Assembly (NCBI GenBank): GCA_943326215.1 | Contig: CALPSK010000044.1 | Coordinates: 1 to 6,925 of the forward strand | Direction of reading: 5' to 3' | DNA from: Sediminibacterium ginsengisoli | GTDB lineage: Bacteria > Bacteroidota > Bacteroidia > Chitinophagales > Chitinophagaceae | DNA length: 6,925 bases | Shown here: positions 1 to 6,925 of the stretch, one piece after another | Layout of the letters: each line of letters opens with the position of its first letter | Position numbering within the stretch: the stretch's first letter is position 1 | The notes under the pieces: generated by a model | Databases searched by the model: none | What the model was told of the DNA's origin: nothing | The model's input: only the letters and a program-made list of their open reading frames with translations | Program-made: the position numbers and the translations under genes

Positions 1-1493
1 CGAAAGTTCTGAAGTAATTGCTTATCTATTTCATCTTCTTCTTCAATACTGTCAATAAAATGCGGGGTATAATAGTATCCTTTATTCGCAATAAAGGCCA
101 TGGCATTCGCTAATTGTAAAGGAGTGGCTGTCATTCTATCTTGTCCAATACCTAAGGTTAACATATAGCAACTGTTCCAATATTTAGCTCCACCAAAGTC
201 TTTATTGTACTGAGCTGTATCTGGGATACTGGCTCTATTTTCACTAGGTAGGTCAATGCCTAATTTTCTACCTAAACCAAAACTATTCATGTACTGCTTC
301 CATTTCAAATACCCTTTTTTGGCATCGCGGTATTTTGGATTATCAATAGCCATTCTAAAAACTTGTAAAAAATAAGAGTTACAAGAATAAGCCAAAGCCA
401 ATTGTAGATTAGCGGCGTGTCCGGCATTATGGTGCTCGCATTTTCTGGGATCACCACAAGATGTATACAATCCAAAACAATTGTATCCAAAACTAGGCGT
501 GATGAGTCCCTCATCTAATGCAATCAAAGCGCCCAAGGGTTTAAAGGTAGAACCTGGAGGGTATTGACCTTTAATGGCACGGTTGTAAATAGGACGTGCT
601 GTATCGGTTAACAATCTGCCAATTGTTTTTCTTCTTTGATTACCCGTTAATAAATTAGGATTGTACCCTGGACTAGAAGCCATGGCAATCACAGATCCTG
701 TTTTAGGATTTAATGCCACCACACTTCCTATTTTATGTTGTAATAATTTTTCTGCGAGTTGTTGTACTTCTACGTCCATGCTGGTAAATAAATTTCTACC
801 TGCAATGGCCAATGTATCAAATTCTCCTTTTTCAAAAGGGCCTTGTATTTTTCCTTTATTATCTCTTAAAAATCTTTTCACACCTCTTTGACCCATCAAT
901 ATAGACTCATATTGTTTTTCTAGTCCTGTCATGCCTGCATAGTCGCCCATCTCATAACCTTCTTCACCATGATTTTTTAAAAATTTAACATCTACTTCCG
1001 CTACATAGCCAAGTACATGGGCTGCGGTATTATAAGGATAAGAACGAATAGAACGCTCAGATAAAGAGAAGCCTGGAAAGCGGTATAAGTTTTCTGTTAA
1101 CTGCGCATATAATTCTGCAGAAAGAAAAGGCTCAAAAACACCCGCTTTTACACGTGTATTTTTAATAATCACTTCCACTATTCTTTTGTTATACTCTGCT
1201 TTATCTATTTTTAATATTTCACATAATGTAGCTGTGTCAACACCTCTGGCTTCATTGGGAATAACTACCAAGTCGTAGCTAATGGTATTTTCTAAAAGGG
1301 CTCTTTTTTTACGATCGTAAATAATACCTCTATCGGGGTAAATTATTTTTCTAAAAATGGCATTGTTGTTGGCAGCAAGTACATACTTACTAGAAAATAT
1401 TTGTAAACTTATTAATTGCGCAATGACTAAAACAAAAATAATACCAATGATAATTTGAATAATCCCCCCGCGATTCGAATTGTACATTGACAT
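1..1493 (-). CDS. mrdA: Penicillin-binding protein 2 (elongasome peptidoglycan transpeptidase), 3' end cut off by window edge
   Basis: This is the class B PBP that cross-links peptidoglycan during side-wall elongation, acting in the periplasm with RodA and MreBCD. I translated 497 codons from ATG at 1493; the frame stays open to base 1. Visible parts are: a single N-terminal membrane anchor at about residues 10-32; the N-terminal pedestal motif PDRGIIYDR (53-61); a dimerisation-type domain to about 235; and the start of the transpeptidase domain. Its SxxK motif is PPGSTFKP, with catalytic Ser315 and Lys318, and its SxN motif is S370-C371-N372. The KTG/KSGT motif must lie beyond the left edge, since family members usually run to about 600-680 residues. 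A Cys/His-rich stretch (C339, C346, C352, H354, H355, H359, C371) lies between the first two motifs. The start lies 3 bases after the mreD stop; Met3 (1487) is a possible alternative start. Context and motifs make the identity secure; ftsI is disfavoured by the mreBCD neighbours. Confidence 0.95.
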   Translation of the reverse strand, partial: MSMYNSNRGGIIQIIIGIIFVLVIAQLISLQIFSSKYVLAANNNAIFRKIIYPDRGIIYDRKKRALLENTISYDLVVIPNEARGVDTATLCEILKIDKAEYNKRIVEVIIKNTRVKAGVFEPFLSAELYAQLTENLYRFPGFSLSERSIRSYPYNTAAHVLGYVAEVDVKFLKNHGEEGYEMGDYAGMTGLEKQYESILMGQRGVKRFLRDNKGKIQGPFEKGEFDTLAIAGRNLFTSMDVEVQQLAEKLLQHKIGSVVALNPKTGSVIAMASSPGYNPNLLTGNQRRKTIGRLLTDTARPIYNRAIKGQYPPGSTFKPLGALIALDEGLITPSFGYNCFGLYTSCGDPRKCEHHNAGHAANLQLALAYSCNSYFLQVFRMAIDNPKYRDAKKGYLKWKQYMNSFGLGRKLGIDLPSENRASIPDTAQYNKDFGGAKYWNSCYMLTLGIGQDRMTATPLQLANAMAFIANKGYYYTPHFIDSIEEEDEIDKQLLQNF

Positions 1494-1496
1494 GAA

Positions 1497-2018
1497 TTAT
1501 CTTTTTAGCTTTCTTCTGTTCATGATAAGCTCCACACTAAAAATTAATAATAAACTTATGATACTAGTGAAGAAGACTTTTCCAATGAAGTAACCAAAGT
1601 TACCAAACTGCAACCATTCTAATAAGACTAAATAGAAATGGTGAATAAATGTGAGTGCAAATGCATAAAAAGCATAAGGGCCCCAGCCCATGGTGGCAAT
1701 ACTAGGCTCTTTGGTCACCTCTTCTGAAGCCTCTTGAGATAAGAGTAAATTTAAAATAGTAGGCCTAAGGTATCCTATTAAACCACAGGCGGCTGCATGT
1801 AATCCGGGTGTTTTGGTAAATAAGTCAAGGTTATAACCGAAAATAAATCCAAGAAAAGTAGTGCTAATGCGACTGGTTCCAAAAGGCAACCATAATAAAA
1901 ATACAAAATAAATATAGGGGGTGATAAATTGATGAATTGGAGGAACTTCATTTAAAATAACAATTTGCACTAGTAAGAACAAAATAAAACGAGCAGTATT
2001 TTTAAGTAAATTATTCAT
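1497..2018 (-). CDS. mreD: Rod shape-determining membrane protein MreD
   Basis: MreD is the small integral membrane partner of MreC and MreB in the elongasome. The 173-residue protein is very hydrophobic, with about five likely membrane segments (roughly residues 9-23, 32-46, 52-65, 113-134 and 143-163) and a basic C-terminal end (NRRKLKR). The central signature GFIFGYNLDLFTKTPGLHA (57-75) followed by GLIGYLRP (79-86) fits the MreD family pattern of a glycine-rich helix, an Asp-Leu-Phe and a Pro-Gly turn. Length is normal for the family (about 160-180). The start codon overlaps the last codons of mreC by 8 bases, which suggests translational coupling. An excellent Shine-Dalgarno sequence sits just upstream, unusual in this window. 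MreD sequences diverge strongly, so the call rests on the motif, topology and position between mreC and mrdA. Confidence 0.93.
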   Translation of the reverse strand: MNNLLKNTARFILFLLVQIVILNEVPPIHQFITPYIYFVFLLWLPFGTSRISTTFLGFIFGYNLDLFTKTPGLHAAACGLIGYLRPTILNLLLSQEASEEVTKEPSIATMGWGPYAFYAFALTFIHHFYLVLLEWLQFGNFGYFIGKVFFTSIISLLLIFSVELIMNRRKLKR

Positions 2019-2865
2019 TGCCTGCCTCCTTTATATTTACTTTGTTTTGGTCTTCCATTCTTCTATTCTCTACTAAATAAACATATTCTAAATTGAAAAA
2101 GTTGGTGCCAGCCTTTACATTCAAGGTTAAGAAGTTGCTTGCAGGGTCTTGGATGACGGTGGTGACGCGTCCTACCATTAACTGTGCAGGGAAATTCGAA
2201 GAGTAGGGGCTGGTAATAACGGTGTCGCCCACTTTAGGTGCTGCACTTTTAGAAATATTTTTAAGTACTAAGATATTCGGATCGGCTCCATCCCATTCTA
2301 TACTTCCTGCAATTTTATCTCTTTTCAACATCGCACTTACCTTACTATTGCGATGTAGTAAACTCATAATGGTACTATAATTTTCATTGACTTCTACTAC
2401 CACACCTACAATACTTCCATCAGGACTAATAGCAGCCATGTCTTTTTTTATACCTTGTTTGCTTCCTCTTTCAATAACGATATAATTTTTTTGAAGTGTA
2501 AAAGTATTGCCCACTACTTTCGCTGGGTAATAATAAAACTTTCTAATTTTTTCTAAACTATCTCTTCTTAAAATAAGGGTACCTAATTTTTTAGTGGTGT
2601 CGAAGCCTACAAAATTTTGTGCTAATTGATTTCTTAAAATTGCATTTTCTGCAATTAGTTTTTCGTTGGTTTCTTTTAAACTAAAAAAATAAGTCCAACT
2701 TGAATAGTACCTATTAATGTTTCCGGTTACTTGATTGCTCCAGCCGCCAAAAAAAGTTTCATGTGATTTACTATTGGAAGACAACATGACGAGTGACAGA
2801 ATCTGAAGTATCAGAAAACTAAAGAAAGTAAAATTTTGTCTTATGAACCCAATGATATTCTTCAT
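2011..2865 (-). CDS. mreC: Rod shape-determining protein MreC
   Basis: MreC is a bitopic membrane protein whose periplasmic part contacts PBP2 and couples it to MreB/MreD. The 284 residues show a short cytoplasmic N-terminus and one membrane segment at about residues 12-30. A probable coiled coil follows at about 60-85 (FSLKETNEKLIAENAILRNQ), then the two-part beta-barrel domain at about 110-267. Family-typical stretches are KNYIVIERGSKQGI (126-139), SPDGSIVGVVVEV (147-159), HRNSKVSAML (171-180) and TSPYSSNFPAQLMVGRV (218-234). The last of these matches the usual T-S-x-x-x-x-x-F-P-x-x-x-x-V-G-x-V pattern. A charged tail of about 17 residues follows. The start is 6 bases after the mreB stop, with no Shine-Dalgarno sequence; the end overlaps mreD. 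Length is normal. Nothing appears broken. Confidence 0.96.
   Translation of the reverse strand: MKNIIGFIRQNFTFFSFLILQILSLVMLSSNSKSHETFFGGWSNQVTGNINRYYSSWTYFFSLKETNEKLIAENAILRNQLAQNFVGFDTTKKLGTLILRRDSLEKIRKFYYYPAKVVGNTFTLQKNYIVIERGSKQGIKKDMAAISPDGSIVGVVVEVNENYSTIMSLLHRNSKVSAMLKRDKIAGSIEWDGADPNILVLKNISKSAAPKVGDTVITSPYSSNFPAQLMVGRVTTVIQDPASNFLTLNVKAGTNFFNLEYVYLVENRRMEDQNKVNIKEAGNE
2025..2032 (-). promoter_or_regulatory. Strong Shine-Dalgarno sequence of mreD, inside the mreC 3' end
   Basis: On the minus strand the bases read AAAGGAGG, followed by 6 bases (CAGGCA) and the mreD ATG at 2018. This is a near-perfect match to the 16S rRNA tail at good spacing, and it supports the chosen mreD start. 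It lies within the codons for the MreC tail (IKEAGNE). None of the other five gene starts in the window has a comparable sequence: upstream of mreB, mreC, mrdA, purD and the transporter the bases are A/T-rich. Confidence 0.75.
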
Positions 2866-2871
2866 TTGGTA

Positions 2872-3897
2872 TTATCTCATGATAAATGGAAAGCGTTGAT
2901 AATTCTTAAGTGCAATTCCTGTTCCGCGTACCACACTTTTAAGGGGATCCTCGGCTACATGAACTGGTAATTTTATTTTTTGACTTAATCTTTTATCCAA
3001 GCCGCGAAGTAGTGCACCACCTCCTGTTAAGTATAAACCTCTACGGTATATATCTGATGCAAGCTCCGGTGGCGTTGTTTCTAAGGCTTTTAAGATGGCC
3101 TCTTCAATTTTAAAAATACTCTTATCTAAAGCCTCGGCTACTTCTTGATAAGTAACCATAATTTGTTTAGGGATACCTGTTACTAAGTCACGACCGTTTA
3201 CTGGCATGTCGTCTGGTGGATTGTCTAAATCCTTTAAAGCAGCACCTACATGAATTTTAATTTGTTCTGCAGTACGCTCTCCAATTAATAAACTATGATA
3301 ACGTCTTAAGGCTTCCATAATATCTGCAGTAAATTCATCACCTGCAATACGAATACTTTGATCACAAACTATTCCTGCAAGTGCGATGACTGTTATACCT
3401 GTTGTACCACCTCCGATATCAATAATCATATTTCCAACGGGCTCTTCAACGTCAATACCAATTCCTAATGCAGCTGCCATAGGTTCGTGAATCATATATA
3501 CTTCTTTTGCACCTGCTTGTTCAGCACTATCACGCACCGCTCTTTTTTCTACTTCAGTAATGGATGAAGGAATACAAATAACCATTCTCCAACTTGGAGG
3601 AAATAATGGCTTCTTTGGATAAATCATTTTCATCAACTCGCGAATCATTAATTCAGCAGCGTTAAAGTCGGCGATTACACCATCTTTTAAAGGACGAACT
3701 GTTTTAATACTTTCATGCGTTTTTTCATGCATCAACAATGCTTTTTTACCTACACCTAAAACTTCTTTCATATTATTCCTGTTCAAGGCAATAATAGAAG
3801 GTTCATTCACGACTACTTCATCGTTGTGAATAATAAGCGTGTTGGCTGTACCTAAGTCCATCGCTATTTCCTGTGTAAAAAAATTAAATAATCCCAT
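2872..3897 (-). CDS. mreB: Rod shape-determining protein MreB (bacterial actin)
   Basis: MreB is the actin-like ATPase that polymerises under the inner membrane and orients side-wall synthesis. All actin-fold nucleotide motifs are visible in the 341 residues: phosphate-1 DLGTANT (14-20), EPMAAALG with the likely catalytic Glu138, phosphate-2 DIGGGTTG (160-167) and the adenosine motif TGGGALLRG (291-299). The N-terminus MGLFNFF is hydrophobic and could act as a membrane-inserting end, as known for other MreB proteins. Length is typical (about 335-350). It is the first gene of the mreBCD-mrdA cluster, with a candidate promoter in the 110-base gap before it and no Shine-Dalgarno sequence at the ATG. 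MreB paralogues such as Mbl exist in other phyla, but position at the head of mreCD supports MreB itself. Confidence 0.98.
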   Translation of the reverse strand: MGLFNFFTQEIAMDLGTANTLIIHNDEVVVNEPSIIALNRNNMKEVLGVGKKALLMHEKTHESIKTVRPLKDGVIADFNAAELMIRELMKMIYPKKPLFPPSWRMVICIPSSITEVEKRAVRDSAEQAGAKEVYMIHEPMAAALGIGIDVEEPVGNMIIDIGGGTTGITVIALAGIVCDQSIRIAGDEFTADIMEALRRYHSLLIGERTAEQIKIHVGAALKDLDNPPDDMPVNGRDLVTGIPKQIMVTYQEVAEALDKSIFKIEEAILKALETTPPELASDIYRRGLYLTGGGALLRGLDKRLSQKIKLPVHVAEDPLKSVVRGTGIALKNYQRFPFIMR

Positions 3898-3934
3898 TGT
3901 AGATCGTTATTTGAATAGTTGAAGTTGAATGAAG

Positions 3935-3965
3935 CAAAATTCATCTAAAATCCTTACAATACAAA
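3935..3965 (-). promoter_or_regulatory. Candidate Bacteroidota-type promoter for mreB
   Basis: In the 110-base gap between the purD stop and the mreB start, the minus strand has TTTG (3965-3962), a 19-base spacer, then GAATTTTG (3942-3935). This resembles the Bacteroidota -33 TTTG and -7 TAnnTTTG elements, with one mismatch in the first base of the -7 box. Transcription would start near 3928, leaving about 30 bases of leader. In AT-rich DNA such matches can arise by chance, so this is only a candidate; mreB could also be read through from purD. Confidence 0.4.
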
Positions 3966-4007
3966 GCTTTTTGCAAATGATTCACAAAGTTTTTTTCACC
4001 CAAAATT

Positions 4008-5291
4008 TTATGCAAACTCGTAACCAATATCTTTTCTAAAATACATGCCTTCAAACTGAATATGGGAGAGTGCTTTTTGTGCTTTTTGAACTGCATCTTG
4101 TAGGTCTGTGCCTTTAGAAGTAACTGTTAATACACGACCTCCTTTGGTAACGATTGCATTATCTTGAAACCCAGTACCAGCTTGAAATACAAGGCAGTCG
4201 GGTAATTGCTGTGCAGCTTCTATTCCAGCAATGGGAAAGTTTTTTTGATAGGAACCTGGGTAGCCACCACTTACAGCCATCACTGTTGCAAAGGCATCGT
4301 CATGGTATTGAATATTTACGTCTTCTAAAGTGCCATTATCGGCAGCAGCTAGCAGACTTACTAAGTCGGTTTGCAAGCGAGGTAGAATTACCTCTGTTTC
4401 TGGGTCCCCCAACCTGCAATTGTATTCAATCACATAAGGCTCTCCCTTGCAATTCATAAGTCCAAAGAACACAAATCCCTTATATACAAGGCCTTCCTGC
4501 TGAATTCCCTGAATAGTGGGCTCCACAATTTGAGCATTTACTTTATCCATAAAAGCGGCGTCCATAAAGGGTACAGGGCTCACGCAACCCATACCACCCG
4601 TATTTAAACCTGTATCTCCTTCGCCAATTCTTTTATAGTCCTTGGCATGTCCAATGATTTGATAATTTGTGCCATCGGTTAAAGCAAAAACACTCACCTC
4701 AATACCTTCCAAGAACTGCTCTATCACTACCTTGTCGCTGGCAGCGCCAAACTGTTTGTCCTGTAGCATTTCTTTAAAACACGTAAGCGCTTCTTGGTGG
4801 GTGCTGGCAATAATAACGCCTTTGCCAGCCGCTAGTCCATCTGCTTTTAAAACAATGGGTAGGGCATGAGCGCTAATGTAGGCAAGACCTTGCTCATAAT
4901 TTTCAAGGGTGAATTCGGCATAACTAGCAGTAGGAATTTTATGTCTTTGCATAAAATGTTTACTGAAGGCCTTGCTGCCTTCCAACTGCGCCGCATTGGC
5001 AGAAGGGCCAATTAGATTAATATGTTCGGTTAAAGGGTCGTTCGCAAAAAAATCATAAATCCCTTTTACAAGAGGCTCCTCGGGCCCCACTACAATCATT
5101 TCTATTTGATTGGCTAGGGCTGCTTTTTTAAGGGCATCAAAATCATTTATTTCAATAGGTAAATTCGTTCCAAACTGAGCAGTACCAGGGTTCCCAGGGG
5201 CTATAAAAATTTCATCACACTGATGACTTTGCGCCATTTTCCATGCTAAAGCATTTTCTCTTCCACCGCTACCAATGAGTAAAATATTCAT
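4008..5291 (-). CDS. purD: Phosphoribosylamine--glycine ligase (GAR synthetase)
   Basis: PurD joins 5-phosphoribosylamine and glycine using ATP, giving glycinamide ribonucleotide, the second step of de novo purine synthesis in the cytoplasm. The 427 residues match the usual single-domain bacterial length (about 420-430). In order: N-domain motif IGSGGRENALAWK (6-18), PGNPGT (32-37), VGPEEPLV (68-75), GPSANAAQLEGSKAFSK (95-111), the ATP-grasp loop LKADGLAAGKGV (148-159), AKDYKRIGEGDTGLNTGG (216-233) with GMGCVSP following, the metal-binding EYNCRLGDPETE (289-300) and the C-terminal GGRVLTVTSKG (384-394). The commoner family form of the metal motif is E-F-N-x-R-F-G-D-P-E-x-Q; the Tyr/Leu/Glu version here keeps the acidic and Asn positions. 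The ATG at 5291 places GSGGREN correctly at the extreme N-terminus. No purF, purM or purN neighbour is visible; the gene is divergent from the transporter and co-oriented with mreB. Confidence 0.98.
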   Translation of the reverse strand: MNILLIGSGGRENALAWKMAQSHQCDEIFIAPGNPGTAQFGTNLPIEINDFDALKKAALANQIEMIVVGPEEPLVKGIYDFFANDPLTEHINLIGPSANAAQLEGSKAFSKHFMQRHKIPTASYAEFTLENYEQGLAYISAHALPIVLKADGLAAGKGVIIASTHQEALTCFKEMLQDKQFGAASDKVVIEQFLEGIEVSVFALTDGTNYQIIGHAKDYKRIGEGDTGLNTGGMGCVSPVPFMDAAFMDKVNAQIVEPTIQGIQQEGLVYKGFVFFGLMNCKGEPYVIEYNCRLGDPETEVILPRLQTDLVSLLAAADNGTLEDVNIQYHDDAFATVMAVSGGYPGSYQKNFPIAGIEAAQQLPDCLVFQAGTGFQDNAIVTKGGRVLTVTSKGTDLQDAVQKAQKALSHIQFEGMYFRKDIGYEFA

Positions 5292-5310
5292 AATTAAAGG
5301 GATTGCACCA

Positions 5311-5318
5311 CGAAAGTA
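5311..5318 (-). promoter_or_regulatory. Possible -7 element for purD
   Basis: Within the 79-base divergent region the minus strand reads TACTTTCG, one mismatch from TAnnTTTG, about 20 bases before the purD ATG. No TTG-like -33 element is seen at the expected distance, so the match is weak. A promoter must nevertheless lie in or near this short region unless purD is transcribed from inside the transporter gene. Confidence 0.25.
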
Positions 5319-5339
5319 AAATTTATTGAATGGATTTTA

Positions 5340-5347
5340 TTAATTTG
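5340..5347 (+). promoter_or_regulatory. Possible -7 element for the peptide transporter gene
   Basis: The plus strand reads TTAATTTG, one mismatch from TAnnTTTG, ending 23 bases before the transporter ATG. This would give a leader of roughly 17 bases. No convincing -33 TTG is found at 19-21 bases upstream. It is offered as the best match in a region that should contain a divergent promoter. Confidence 0.25.
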
Positions 5348-5370
5348 AGTCAATTAAATAACAAATACTT

Positions 5371-6867
5371 ATGTCATCCACTACTTCTAAACACCCTAAA
5401 GGATTATATGTTTTGTTTGCAACAGAAATGTGGGAGCGTTTCAACTATTATGGTATGCGTGCTATCTTGGTTTTATTCTTAACCAAGGCCTTGTTATTTG
5501 ACAAAGTTTTTGCCTCACAAGTGTATGGTAGTTATACAGGCTTGATTTACTTAACACCGCTTTTAGGGGGTTATATCGCTGACAGGTATTGGGGTAATAA
5601 CCGCTCTATCATTGCAGGTGGCTTGGTGATGGCCATTGGAGAATTTGTACTGTTTTTTTGTGGGCATTTTTATGAAAATGCAGGACTCGCCATGCCCTTA
5701 TTTTATATTGGACTGGGTTGTATGATTGCAGGCAATGGCTTTTTCAAGCCCAATATTTCAAGTATGGTAGGGCAGTTGTATCCCAAGGGCGATAAAAAAA
5801 TTGACGCAGCCTACACTATTTTTTATATGGGCATTAATACAGGGGGTGCATTGGGTCCAGCAGTTTGTGGTCTCTTTGGAGAAACGGGTAAGAATGGAGA
5901 TTTTAAATGGGCTTTTTTTGCAGGCGGTGTTGCCATGATATTAAGTGTTATTACGCAAATAGTTTTTCAGAAAAAATATTTAGTGGATGCAGAAGGTCAG
6001 TCCATTGGAGAAGCGCCTAAAGATGCTCCGACTTGGTTTCAAAAAATTCCAGCCATGGTGGGCTTTTTATTTTTAATTTCTTTAGTCACCATTGCCTTGG
6101 TATACATTGATATTAAAGTAGTGAGTTATTTATTTTGGTTGTTACTAGCTTGTATAATTTTAATTGCCTTTGTCATTTTTTCAGATAAGTCATTGGATAT
6201 GATTCAAAAGAAAAAAGTAGCCGTGCTATTTACAGTTTCTTTTTTCGTGATATTTTTCTGGAGCGCTTTCGAGCAAGCTGGCGCCTCGCTTACTTTTTTC
6301 GCTTCAGAGAATACACAAAGAGACCTTGGATTTTATGTAGTGCCTGCAAGTTATTTCCAATCGCTTAATTCATTATTTGTTGTAACACTTGCGCCCTTGG
6401 TGGCATGGGTTTGGATAAAATTAGGAAAGAGAGAACCTTCTTCTCCTTTTAAAATGGCCATGGGTTTAATGCTATTAGCCCTAGGTTATTTATGGATAGC
6501 TACTGGTGTGAACGGAGTAGGAACAGGTATTAAAGTGAGTATGATTTGGTTAATAGGTATGTACATGATGCATACATTCGGAGAACTTTGTTTATCACCC
6601 ATAGGCCTTGCTATTTTCAATAAACTAGCGCCTATTAAATTTGCCTCTTTATTAATGGCAGTATGGTTTACAGCCAATGCCTTTGCGAATAAATTAGCGG
6701 GTGTATTTAGTGCCCTCTATCCAGAAAATGGAAAGATTACTTCTTTTGCGGGTTATCAAATTTCCAACCTGCATGAGTTTTTTATGTTCTTCGTATTAAT
6801 GGCAGGAATTGCTTCAGTCATTTTGTTTTTGATTTCAAATAAGTTGAAAAACTTAATGACCCAGTAG
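5371..6867 (+). CDS. POT/PTR2-family proton-coupled di-/tripeptide transporter (MFS)
   Basis: This is a cytoplasmic-membrane symporter importing di- and tripeptides with protons. The 498 residues show the POT signatures. The TM1 motif ExxERF is EMWERFNYYGMRAIL (19-33: Glu19, Glu22, Arg23, and Arg30, all used in proton coupling in studied relatives). GGYIADRYWG (66-75) follows, then GNGFFKPNIS (121-130, with the conserved TM4 Lys126). The PTR2 signature is FYMGINTGGALGP (151-163), TM7 has FWSAFEQAG (296-304, Glu301), and TM10 has GELCLSPIGL (404-413). Two additional hydrophobic segments at about 226-246 and 250-270 fit the HA/HB helices between the two six-helix bundles of bacterial POT proteins, giving 14 segments. 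All key residues are present, so it should be functional. The ATG at 5371 puts ExxERF at residue 19, as usual. It has no operon partner in the window. Substrate range (peptides, possibly modified peptides) cannot be read from sequence. Confidence 0.95.
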   Translation: MSSTTSKHPKGLYVLFATEMWERFNYYGMRAILVLFLTKALLFDKVFASQVYGSYTGLIYLTPLLGGYIADRYWGNNRSIIAGGLVMAIGEFVLFFCGHFYENAGLAMPLFYIGLGCMIAGNGFFKPNISSMVGQLYPKGDKKIDAAYTIFYMGINTGGALGPAVCGLFGETGKNGDFKWAFFAGGVAMILSVITQIVFQKKYLVDAEGQSIGEAPKDAPTWFQKIPAMVGFLFLISLVTIALVYIDIKVVSYLFWLLLACIILIAFVIFSDKSLDMIQKKKVAVLFTVSFFVIFFWSAFEQAGASLTFFASENTQRDLGFYVVPASYFQSLNSLFVVTLAPLVAWVWIKLGKREPSSPFKMAMGLMLLALGYLWIATGVNGVGTGIKVSMIWLIGMYMMHTFGELCLSPIGLAIFNKLAPIKFASLLMAVWFTANAFANKLAGVFSALYPENGKITSFAGYQISNLHEFFMFFVLMAGIASVILFLISNKLKNLMTQ

Positions 6868-6925
6868 GGATTTATAAAGTAAGAATAAAATATCAACCCA
6901 TCGCTCCCTCTCGCTCTGCTCATTC
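6868..6925. other. Non-coding end of window after the transporter gene
   Basis: The first part is A/T-rich, and the last 24 bases abruptly become a C/T-rich stretch with the word CGCTC twice and no A until near the end. No complete hairpin or gene can be seen before the window ends. It could be the left arm of an inverted repeat or terminator continuing outside, but this cannot be shown here. Confidence 0.35.

Noticed and set aside
305..514. Open frame of 69 codons on the minus strand inside mrdA
   Set aside because: It overlaps the catalytic domain of PBP2 in another frame, including the Cys/His loop and the SxN motif, and has no independent support.
661..891. Open frame of 76 codons on the plus strand opposite mrdA
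   Set aside because: It is antisense to the conserved PBP2 coding sequence and its predicted product has no recognisable features.
1464..1469. Run of six C (six G in the mrdA sense strand) close to the mrdA start, considered as a phase-variable tract
   Set aside because: Six bases is short for slippage, it encodes two Gly codons before the membrane anchor, and mrdA is normally important for growth.
3967..3989. Possible hairpin after purD (CTTTGTG pairing with CAAAAAG on the minus strand)
   Set aside because: Only seven pairs with one mismatch, nearly all A-T, and no T-tract after it, so it is not a credible terminator.
4154..4459. Open frame of 101 codons on the plus strand opposite purD
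   Set aside because: It lies wholly antisense to the well-supported purD, has no recognisable domain or start signal, and is a shadow of that gene's codon pattern.
5292..5370. Riboswitch or purine operator in the purD/transporter divergent region
   Set aside because: The leader before purD is far too short for a purine or similar riboswitch and no clear operator palindrome is visible.

Overview
The window is AT-rich chromosomal DNA that looks like Bacteroidota, most likely the Chitinophagaceae or a close relative. This is inferred from protein style (for example the PurD variant EYNCRLGDPETE and the Cys/His-rich loop of PBP2), from start codons mostly lacking Shine-Dalgarno sequences, and from short TTTG / TAnnTTTG-like promoter elements. 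No database search was possible, so the family-level placement is tentative.

Layout: positions 1 to 5291 are almost entirely minus-strand genes. Read in their own direction they are purD (5291-4008), a 110-base gap with a candidate promoter, then the tightly packed rod-shape cluster mreB (3897-2872), mreC (2865-2011), mreD (2018-1497) and mrdA/PBP2 (from 1493, running off the left edge without its last part). Spacings inside the cluster are 6 bases (mreB-mreC), an 8-base overlap (mreC-mreD) and 3 bases (mreD-mrdA), so it is almost certainly one transcript. rodA would be the expected next gene beyond the left edge. On the plus strand, after a 79-base divergent intergenic region, a POT-family proton-coupled peptide transporter occupies 5371-6867. 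The last 58 bases hold no gene.

How the genes work together: MreB forms membrane-bound filaments. MreC and MreD link these to the periplasmic transpeptidase PBP2, which with RodA (not in the window) inserts lateral-wall peptidoglycan. PurD carries out the second step of de novo purine synthesis and is unrelated in function. The peptide transporter imports di- and tripeptides.

No mobile element, CRISPR array, RNA gene or new system was found. This is mainly a conserved housekeeping region. The points most worth a second look are a perfect Shine-Dalgarno sequence in front of mreD only, a Cys/His-rich loop beside the active site of PBP2, and the purine gene directly upstream of the mre cluster.
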